NCBI GenBank assembly: GCA_029204225.1
Contig: CM055094.1
Span: 26,424,541 to 26,488,540, forward strand
DNA: 64,000 nucleotides
Direction: 5' to 3'
From: Diphasiastrum complanatum
Taxonomy: Eukaryota; Streptophyta; Lycopodiopsida; Lycopodiales; Lycopodiaceae
The notes below the pieces were generated by a model. The model was not told the origin of the DNA. It saw only the letters and a program-made list of their open reading frames with translations, and did not search any database. This document shows positions 11,447 through 21,400 of this stretch, piece after piece. The position numbers were made by a program, and so were the translations under genes. Numbering within the stretch: the stretch's first letter is position 1; every line of letters starts with the position of its first letter.

Positions 11447-13652
11447 AATTTTTTGGCACATTTTATCAATTTCCAATCTTAATATAAATTCATATCTTTA
11501 GTTCAGCTACTATGCATTCTTGTACGATATTTTGAATAACTTCGTATTTTTCCTTTCAAACTCAATTGAACAACATTGCCATTACCACTAAAAATTACTT
11601 ACAATATATAATCAGTTAGTAATTGTTCCAATTCCGACATTGTTCTTTATCAGCTTCCATTTGAAATGTTTTTATCTTGTAAAAAAATCGCAAAACACAT
11701 TTGTGTAATTACTAACTATTTGATTACAGATACGTATTTGAAAATCACATTCCTATGATTACTAAACACATAAATAATGCTTTTCTAGTTTGTTATTTCA
11801 TGTCTCTTTTTAAAATGCAAGTTTTTTTAATCTACAAAATAACGATATGAAACATGCATAGATCGAATATGAAACCCAAATAAATCCAATACAAAATTTA
11901 ATTATAAGTACGACATGAGCTTCGCTTTTTACAATGATTGTTTGACTCGAATAGGGACAAAATTGCGTAGCTAGTTATGAAGTTGAATGGCATTTTGTGG
12001 CTACCTACCTCTCCTTGCCGCACACGAGCCCTATCCCGAGTTCTTCCACCTTCTTCTCTACTATGGCTATGGCTATGGCTGCCTGCGGTATAAATCAGGA
12101 GCCCAGCACTCGCTCTCTTTCACGGCTGCTGACGGCCTTCTACAGGCTTCTTTCCACTGCTAGGGCGCCTTTGATCATGGCTTTACAGACACCAAAACCA
12201 CTTCCTACAGAGAAAGATATCCTACTCTGTTGGTAAAAATCCTACTACTTCAGTGTTTCTTTAAGCTTTCTTGATTGTTTCATAGCTTCCCAGATTTTTT
12301 GAGACAAAACAGCTCTTCTTTGTAGGCCGCCTACTGCTGGAATTGTGCTAGGATTGGAATCATGTCACTAACAAATGCACACGATTCGAGTTTCCACAAG
12401 TGAAACTAACAATTCCCGGTGGCTTTTTTTTGAGCATCAATAGGCTTGTTCCTTGCACAAACTAAAGCCCTTTCCACTTGATGGGGAATTCCTGGAATTG
12501 ATTGAATAGCTTGCTTGACTTTAACCCAAAAAACAGTTCATCAGATTCTCTCAACTTCAGACTGCTCGACTGTGATACCATGTCAAGGATCTTACTGGCA
12601 ATATAGTTAGCAACTTTAGCAAGCAATTCATGAGACACATTCATAAACTGAAAGAGAGATCACTCCACAATCCAAGAGAAAGCTCTATGAACCGTATCCA
12701 CAAAAGAGCTAAAAAGGTACATATATACACTCTTAGGGGTATCGTCACATGGCAATACGGTTCCCGTTACGGGATGCATGTCTCAACTCTACTCAGTACG
12801 TGTCGTCAACATGGCACACATACACACTATCATATAAATGGAAAATTCAAAAATATTGCTAAAATGGAAAATAGTCATGGAATTGTAAAGTAAATTCGGG
12901 CTTACTTAATCTGACAATATATACTCATATCAATTAGAAAAATTTAGCAAATCAATATGATAATGTTGACCATGCAAGAGCCTATCTTTCAGGTGATGTT
13001 TGATTCATTTATGCACATGGGTCTTATCTTTAATTTTCACATTATGCTAGTCAAAAAGTTGCAGTCTACGAATTGTAGGCTTTTCCAACTCATTGTAGAA
13101 CTTTTTGAGCATGGGAGTTAGATCTCTTGTTGCTTGGAAATGTAGTCCTCTTCATTTTACCTGATTTACACATTTTTTAGTTCTTTTTTATAAAGCTAAG
13201 ACAATGTTAACAAGTGATTGTGGGAAGCCACATGGCCCCACCACGATCAATCAAGTCAAAATAGGAGCCTAAGTCTATCTCAACCTTTGCAAAGTCTCGA
13301 TTCAAGGACTTCATCGACTATATTTTTCTCCGATGCAATGCAAGAGCTAAATTTCTAGAGTCTCAAGTTCATTCTAGTTTATTTGATTGGCATCTTCAAA
13401 AGTCTTATAGAAGAATTTTTTGACACATAATTTTGTCCTTTTTAATGATTGGTATGAATAAAAGAATCAATCATTTAAAAGGTACTCTCCATTCTATAAG
13501 CTTTTGTTTTTTTTATAAGCACCAAGGGTTTCTTTTTATTTCTTCTCAAATTATTTAGCTTTACTATTAATTGAATATAAATGTATAGATGCAAACTCTT
13601 ATCAGAGGAAGCCTGTAGAATATCTAAATTAAAGATAAAACTTAGGCTTAAA
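11447..13652. other. No convincing gene; one weak + strand candidate first exon at 11997
   Basis: The AT-rich block ends near 11990. A Ser/Ala-rich frame then opens at 11997 on the plus strand (MATYLSLPHTSPIPSSS) and runs 79 codons. A possible splice donor (GTAAAAAT) sits just before its stop. I found no downstream exon and no family match, so I do not call it a gene. The remainder to 13652 holds short frames only. Confidence 0.4.
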
Positions 13653-14277
13653 TCAATCAAGCAAAATTTCAAAGTCTTGAGCCCTATTTGTTACAATAGA
13701 AAACACTGTGATTTCTTCTAGTCCAAAATTTCCAAAGCAGCAAAACTTGGGAGAGATCTCAAGTCGACTGAGTAGTATCAATCTCAAAGTCTCTCTTGTT
13801 AATAAGAATATATCAAGGGATAATAGTTTTAAACTTGGCGTGGAATCTCCTTTCAAGCGCAACCGTAAGGTTAGAACAAAGACTTGAACAACAATCAACA
13901 AACAAGTAAATAAAAGCCTCTTCAATATGACCACATTTACTATAACTTCTATCCACCTCTCCTTTGTATTTACAATTGAGAGGGAGCGCTTGCAATATTA
14001 TTCTATGGGCAACATTTTTGAGCTTGGATGGTGTAAGCTTTTTGATCCTGGCAACTTCAGTATACCATCTTAGATTATCCCCCTCCACTCTCCATTGGTA
14101 AGTTAAACATCGACATATAAACATGCCACCATGAATGTTAGCAAACATATTGTTGTAAGAGATTTTAATAAATTTGTCTACGGTCTTACATATCCATCGA
14201 TCTTGGTCATTTAGGTAATCAATAAGAGTTCTTTCTCGATGGGTAAGGTCATTTAGGGAGTGGCTAGATGGTTCCAC
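13653..14277 (-). mobile_element. LINE (non-LTR retrotransposon) C-terminal zf-RVT fragment
   Basis: The minus-strand 154-codon frame (13813-14277) has the layout of the region after a plant LINE reverse transcriptase. It reads a W.vEGDNLRWYTE segment, then KLTPSKLKNVAHRIILQALP, then KCGHIEEAFIYLFVDC, which fits the CxxC..E...HLF..C pattern of the zf-RVT domain with one Cys shifted. No RT core or endonuclease is present. The call rests on this single pattern. Confidence 0.45.
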
Positions 14278-15200
14278 TTAGAGATTCATTTTCTACTAAG
14301 TTTTTTGCTCACAAGAGGCTTAGGCACCCCTTGTTGACATGCACTAATAAAAACCTACCTTTACTTTACACTCCAAAATGCCTAAAGTCAATATATGTTT
14401 ATATTAACATTGGCCCCCTTTGTTTCAACAAATGGATGGTGGTGAAAGAACTTGTAGAGGTGAATAGTCTCCTAAAATTTTTATCAGTTCATTTCTTAAG
14501 CTTCAAAAGTTACTAAAAACCATCTTATTGATGTTTCGATCCTCGAGTATAGTATGTGACATAAGATTAAAAGAAGGTGATATGAAATATCACGAGCATC
14601 TTTGCACGTGCTCTTATGAAGCATTCAAATTGTTGGAAATACATTGCAATCTAACGGAATTCCAACAAAAAAAGAAGCCATTTTAATGCTTAATTTCACC
14701 CAAGAGGACACCTTAGCTTTTAGCAAATCGTGCGTAGCAAAGCTAAACAACCAATTTACTGCTCAAACTCACCTAGGAGGACACCCTCAGCTTTTAGCAA
14801 ATTATCACAATCGGTTACCACTATCGTGGCAAAGCTAAAAGCCCTTAACAATCTTTGGATTAAATGATAAGCAACCTTGGAAAAAGTAAGACCACAAGCA
14901 CCTTATTCCTCAATATGATGGTTGTGTATTTGTGTATCTATGCTATTAAAAATGTACTAGGTATCTGCCATCCACAAGTACCTATTGTAGCATGTCGAGC
15001 CGTTGGAGTAGTGAGGGTGGCTTTATGTTAAAGCCTGTCGTTGGATGGCGAATACCATACGTAATAGTTCAAGATCTATAGTGCAAATTTGAAACCTTTT
15101 CTAGAAGCCGTTGGTATGGCTTAGAACTAGGCTCCTCTTGGCCAACCAGGTGATGCCACGTCCAAGTTATTCCCATTGTATGGAAAGAATAAACTTGAGC
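14278..15200. other. No gene recognised
   Basis: Short frames only. An AGCTTTTAGCAAAT motif recurs at 14715 and 14788 about 73 bp apart with flanking similarity (CTCACCTAGGAGGACAC), suggesting a small diverged duplication. Confidence 0.5.
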
Positions 15201-15220
15201 TCAAGCTCTTTGTTCTTGGG

Positions 15221-15338
15221 TTAGGGTTAGGGCTGCTTGTAAGACAAAAAGAATAAGGAAATTTGCATTCAGGGTCTTGGTTATTACGGTTAAGGTTAGG
15301 GCTAGGTGTGAGCAAATTTGAATTCCAGGGTTAGGGTT
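15221..15338 (+). promoter_or_regulatory. Telo-box cluster upstream of the C1D-like gene
   Basis: TTAGGG cores occur at 15221-15232 (two in tandem), 15296-15301 and 15331-15338, that is 77-194 bp before the start codon. Telo-boxes (AAACCCTAA or its complement) are well known in plant promoters of translation and ribosome-biogenesis genes. Their placement before an rRNA-processing cofactor gene fits that use. Confidence 0.55.
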
Positions 15339-15374
15339 GCGCATGAATTGTCCAAATACTAATACTCTCAAAAC

Positions 15375-15378
<4 letters not shown>

Positions 15379-15414
<36 letters not shown>
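15379..15414. repeat. (GA)n tract in the presumed 5' UTR
   Basis: A GA dinucleotide run ends directly at the ATG of the C1D-like gene. An in-frame upstream ATG at 15337 would turn it into an Arg-Glu repeat. I prefer 15415 because GA tracts are common in plant 5' UTRs. Confidence 0.9.
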
Positions 15415-15420
<6 letters not shown>

Positions 15421-18400
15421 GAAGAGACTTCGTCTTTGGTGCCAACACATGTGTTAGAGGGGGTGGCTCGACTTGATGCCAAATTACAAACCTTAGAAGC
15501 CAACCTTACACACCTACTGCTTCTTTCATCACTCTCACACTCACTTGCCCACCTTTCTCCCATTGATCGTGCTTCTGCTTTCCTCAGTCTATCCAAATCC
15601 GTCAACACCCTCTTTTCTGGTAAGCACATTGCTTCCGATCATGCAATTGATGCTATGTATCCTTTTTCTTATGTTAAGTTGAATCAATTTATTGCAAACC
15701 TATGGTTTAAGGCATCAGTGATGGAATTTATCAGATTTCATTATAGCATGTAGTCATCTATTACCTAGAGGAGTTTCTATGGTCTCTTCTAAGCAGTGAT
15801 TTACTCCACGAGGCAATTTGCTTGGATTAAAATCTGTTGTGGGTTGAATGCACTTAGTGCACATTTGATATGTTGATGTCAAAATCATACAGTTTTTTTA
15901 AGGACGACTGGTGAATCCCCAAATGATCATCCTGCAAAAACTGAAGTGGTATGCTTTCAACTTATGTTATCACTATGTTCATTCTTTGTACCCGTACTGC
16001 CAAGTACCCCTTTTACATTTGTATCTTGCAGCCACCGTAAACAAGAAAATTAACGAAAAGTTTAAAGCCTTTCATCAAAACTTCTAGCAAAGCTTTTTTA
16101 TGGACAGCCAGTGAGGCATGGACACCTGACCTTAAACCTTCCACTCAGAAAAAGTTAGCATTCAAAATAAAACCTCACACTGGACATTACGGAGGGGAAG
16201 GAAGGCACAAGGCCTCAGGTCTTGCCTTGGGTAGGGCCTTACCCTCGGGAAAAGGTCCTACCATGAAGGAAGGCTCTTGAGCCTGGGCATTTTCTGAAAA
16301 GAACCACATTCTATTTGAGCTGTGGGTAATGTGATTTTCTAGCTACTGTTAAAAAATCTACTCAATCTAGATTGAGGCTACTAAGATATATGCTCATAAG
16401 TGGAATGAAGATAATCGGCCCCTTCAATGCTGAACTTTGAATGAAGTCTAGGGTTTGATTAACCATCATACTTAGGGAAGATGATTGCAATATTGTTACA
16501 TCGTTTTGTACATTGGAAATCTCTTCATGAATGTCCTCTACATAAGTTTGATTTCAGATGTATGAGACAAATTTTTGTTTGCTAGTTGTGAGATTGTCCC
16601 CAAACCAGTCAAGTCTTTCTTTTATTAATGGCAAGTTATTCAATTTATCGATGATGATTTCTAAAGTTATGGGGTTATGATTCTTTTCCTCAAGTAGAAG
16701 TTCAAGGAAGCCAGCTTACAGGGAAGGATTCACTACGAAAATATTAATATATCGTATAGTTGCAAGAAACCCAACATAGGGCATGATGATGCCCAAGAAG
16801 ATTTGTTTCGACAAGAATGTTGGTTGATTGAATCATTATGGTAGGTCGTTGCTAGGAAAATTGGGGTTAATTCACTCGTTGAGTTGACATATCAGAAGGG
16901 GTGTGGAAATTTTGCTATGAGGAGGCGTGATATGAGAGCAAAGTCGGATGTTAAGAGATGAGTTGTCCCAAGGCAAGACATGTGAGTCGGTGTGTAGAAT
17001 GAATCTCCTCTCATCCATAGGCAAGCCTTTAAGCCCACTGCTTGCTATTCTGGTCTGAGGGCACTTGGCGCTCATGTGGGTGATCAGTCCACTTGGCCTA
17101 CCATGTCTACCCCTACTGACCTGAGAATATAGGGTCTTCCATGCCTGTCGTACACATGTGGCTATAAGACCACACTGGTCACATGCTGGCTAACCCTACT
17201 CTTGCCCGCCAAATTACAAGTTAACTTGGTCAGTTGTATGTCGGCTCTATCGCTACAACGCTGCCCACTAGGCTATCACCTCCATGCAAGCATTTCTTTA
17301 AATTACTTACACAAAAATGCACTTTGCATCACTCAGGCAGTTGCAATTTATAAGAAACCCTACAACGCTAGGTACCTTCCTGGGAATCCCTAGAGTCGCT
17401 GGACTCATCGACATGAATCCATAATTGAGCTCAAATGGGCATCCTTGTGGACACATGCTTTTTATCATTATATGCATACTCTACTAGTGGCAAATATTTC
17501 ACCCAGTTAGTATGTGTTTCACTAACATGTGGTCTAAGCATATCTTCTAGGACCTGGTTGACTCCCTCAATTTGCCCATCCGTTTGTGGGTGTTCACTAC
17601 TAATCCACAATTGTGTTCCCAACTTGGTGAACGCGGCTATCTTGAATGTTCTTGTGAACTTGGAATCCCTATTTGAGACAATGAAGTCCATGCGATCTCT
17701 CTACATGATCAAAGAAAAATTCTACGACTTGCGGAGCTGTCACTTTCTTTCTGGAGGCAATAAAATGAGCCATCTTAGTGAATCTATCCACAACTACCAA
17801 GATTGAATCCATCATATATTGAGTCCTCGATTATTCAACAATAAAATCCATAGAGATGCTCTCCCAATGAATGTGGGGTACTTCCAATAAATGGGATAAA
17901 TCAGGTGGACTTACCCCCTCTGCCTTGTTCACCTGACAAGCTTTACAGTGCTGGATGTACTCTCTAATGTCTCGTTGCATAAGTGTTGACTTACTAACTC
18001 GGATGTCATCCATTCCAGGATGCCCTATGCAGGGACTATCATGACACTCATGGAGAATCTTACGACGAAGTCCGTTCATGTCTGTCATGTAATATTTTCC
18101 ATTTCTCTTCATCGTCACCATATAAATAGTGTTGCCACACCTTGAGAGTGAATGTATAATTGCATACAATTCCTTCTCGTGTGTCAGGTAGCAAGAGTTA
18201 GCCTTTTACTCTCAAAAGCTACTGGCCTCCCTCCTGGCTAAGGACCGTCCCTATTGCAATGTCACTTGCATTAGTCTTTAAATGAAATGGCTTTTGGAGA
18301 AGTTACCTCAACAAAATCTTCTGTATGCAAAGAAAAGAAAATGTCTTTTGCCTCTTAGTTTTTGGGAATGGTATTAGACTAGATCCTAATAAAGTCAAAG

Positions 18401-21400
18401 TTATCTTGGGTTTCTTGCAACCTAAGAATGCTCTTGATGTAAGATCCTTTCTTAGAATTGTTCTTGTATCTATCTTTTTTCACAGTTGGAAATATGGATC
18501 CTAGCCCTTCTACACAGCCTATATCTCCTCCTACTGAGACTATGGCAGCTGCTTCTACTTGGATTTCGATACTTTTCTGTCGGCTATCAACAATTTACAA
18601 CAACAGATTTCGATATGCAAGCAAGGCATCCAAAGGATCAACATGAATTAAGGGAGCTAACCCAGTTAAGGCAACTACTGCACCAGCCTTTGTTTACTCC
18701 TGAAATTTTTATGGGGGAAAAGATAGAGCTCCTGAAGTCGTCATCTCGTGGATTGATCGATGGAACTCGTATTTTTCCATGCATGATTCTTCCGACAAGA
18801 ACAAGATCAACCTGGCTATCATGTACTTGTGAGGTAAAGCTTTTACTTGGTGGCAGGACTAGAGGGGTAAGCATGAAGCTCCGAGGTTGTGGGAAGACTT
18901 TTGCAAGGCCTTTAAGGCGGCCTTCCTTCCTATACTTGATGACTTCGATTTTTATCGTCAGTATGCGACGATACAGATGGGGAACCGGCCCCTTGATCAG
19001 TACTTGCAAGATTCCAAGAGGTATATTCTCGTTTTGCTACTAGAATAGATTCGTTGTTGGTTAAGTTGCATTTCATTTTAGGTTTGCCTAGAGAATATCA
19101 ACTAGAGGTTAGGAGGAACCAACGTCTTACCCTCGATGATGCGGTTGGCCTCGCCCGTATATACGATGATACTCGTATAGTGGCTAGGCCTGAGCTTGGG
19201 GTTCCACCCGAAGCAAAGGGTAAGAAACGGTTCTTTTCAAAGAAAGGAGAGGACAAGGCAAAGGAAGCATCTTCGAATTCTAGTAAGTCGAAGAAAAGAT
19301 CTACGATGGACCAAGAAACCTTTGCAAAAGCCAGAAGCGACAATCTGTGCTTTAATTGCATGGAACCAGGTCACGTGGCAAAGGAATGCCTGAAGAAAAG
19401 GAGGCAAGCTCAAGGGGCATCTTTTAAGATGCCAGGTAACTCTAGCATTTCTAGTATTGACCATTCCTTTGCTAGTAATTCTATGTGTGAGCATTATTGT
19501 TTCAACACAACCGTTTTTGGCCCACACGACCTCATTTAGATGAAAAGGGTTGTTGGTGGCCAAGCTTTAACAGTTTCTTTTTATGATGGTTCTACACACA
19601 ACTTTATCAACTCTAATACGTTGCAGAAGCTAAAGGTGGAAACAAGGCAAAGTGACCACTGCTATGTTGTGAAGCTGGCTACGGGAGCCTAAGTGTGGGA
19701 CCGGATAGTCTCTCACTGCCGATTCATTTAATAATCAAAGTGTCTAAATCCAACCGCAATAAGTAGACGAATCTCCTCAATTTTATATTTCGTGTTTTGA
19801 TTTTGCTATAATTTACAGTCAACCTTTAGAAAGCAGGGAAATTCTTGCTAAATGGAGACTTTTTTGCCATAAAGGACAGCCTTTTTCACATAATTGTGAG
19901 CTACTTTGTATTTCTTCTACCGACAAATACTGTGAGAACATCCTCAAAGATCTACATTTGTCATCAATAAGAGGGCATTTTGGCTTTCAAAAAAGAAATG
20001 CAAAATGAAAAGAATATCATTTTTGGCCAAAAATGAAGACTCATGTCATGGACTATCACCAAAAATGCAGGTTTATCATATCCTCTCCCAATTTTCCTCT
20101 TTCCATGGGCAAAAGTCTCAATGGATTATATTTACCCGTCTTACATTGTCTTGTCTTACTGTGGTTTATAGAATTTTAAAGCAAGCACATTCCATTTAAG
20201 CTGAAAATCAAATTGATGCTCCAAGGTCTCTTCCTTTTTATGGTGGGGGGAGTTATATATCAAGACTCTCTCCCTAAACTCTCCTTATTATTGGAAAAAG
20301 AAAGAAAGTCCCAAATGAAAATTGATATCATATAGTGCCCACTTAAGCAATCAAAATATGAGGCCTTGGATAATTTCAATGTAATTCACGGGCCAAATTG
20401 TGAAGGTTCAAGAATGAAAAGGGCCCTTATGTAGATTTGGAGAAACGTTTGGAGACCACTCTTCCATTGTGGAGATAGATTATTTTGGGTTTAGCATTAT
20501 CTTTTGGATCATTGAACAATGCTATCTTGTAATTTCAAATTTAATCAATGTGATTAAAGTTTATGTTATCCTGGAGAATGCCATTTCTTTCCAACCTTCT
20601 AATTTAAGATTTTTTTTTTTTGGATTGGATGGTTTTGTAATTTTGATAGGAGAATCACACAGGGGTTATCAAGATGCCTAGCCCATTGCGGGCTGGCTTT
20701 ATCAGAAAAAATTGGCTTAGAATGATGCCAAGTGTCTGATTTGATTTAGCTACTTTACCGTTCATTCTGCCAGGTACATAGAGAACATCTTTGATGGCTC
20801 CTATTTTTTTGAAGGTAATTGAACTTGAACTTTTCCAACACCTTTAATGTCATAAGTGTAATTATCACCTAACTTGACATTAGTACGATCATGCATTTGT
20901 TGAAAAATGGACAACCACTCCCGAGGTGTCATATGCTTAGATGCCCCTTAATCTATAAACCAACAGTCTTCCTCTAAAAATTCATTAGGTGATGTTGATG
21001 CTGAAAACAACTCACATTGATCAAGTATTAAAATGCTTCCCTTCTCATTAGGATATTCTTCACCCTCTACAAGATTTCCCACTTGTTTCTCATTGTTGAA
21101 TTTCTTCTTTTTACACTCGAAGCAAAATGGCCAAATTGGCCGCAGTAATGACAATCACTATTACGTTTAGCAGTTTTCAATAGCATACTCTTGCTGGTTT
21201 TGTTGCTTCATAAATTCCAAAGCTAATGTAAAAATTAAATTTTTTACCTCTAGTAAATATCTACTCGTCACATTACTTCGCCTGCTTTGACATTATTAGT
21301 TTGAGCTCTATTCTTAGGAAGCCTGAAGTTATGAATGCTCTTTCTCGTATGAAGAAAGTTTGGAATCATCCAATGGTTACTTGGCAATACATTAAAGCTA

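Noticed and set aside
11997-12236. MATYLSLPHTSPIPSSS frame as a first exon
   Set aside because: Start, Ser/Ala-rich N-terminus and a donor-like site are suggestive, but no second exon or family match was found.
15221-15338. True interstitial telomere
   Set aside because: Only four scattered TTAGGG cores; position before a ribosome-biogenesis gene favours telo-box promoter elements.
18486-19043. 185-codon plus-strand frame
   Set aside because: Out-of-frame reading over the decayed gypsy gag, whose true register reads WEDFCKAFKAAFLP.
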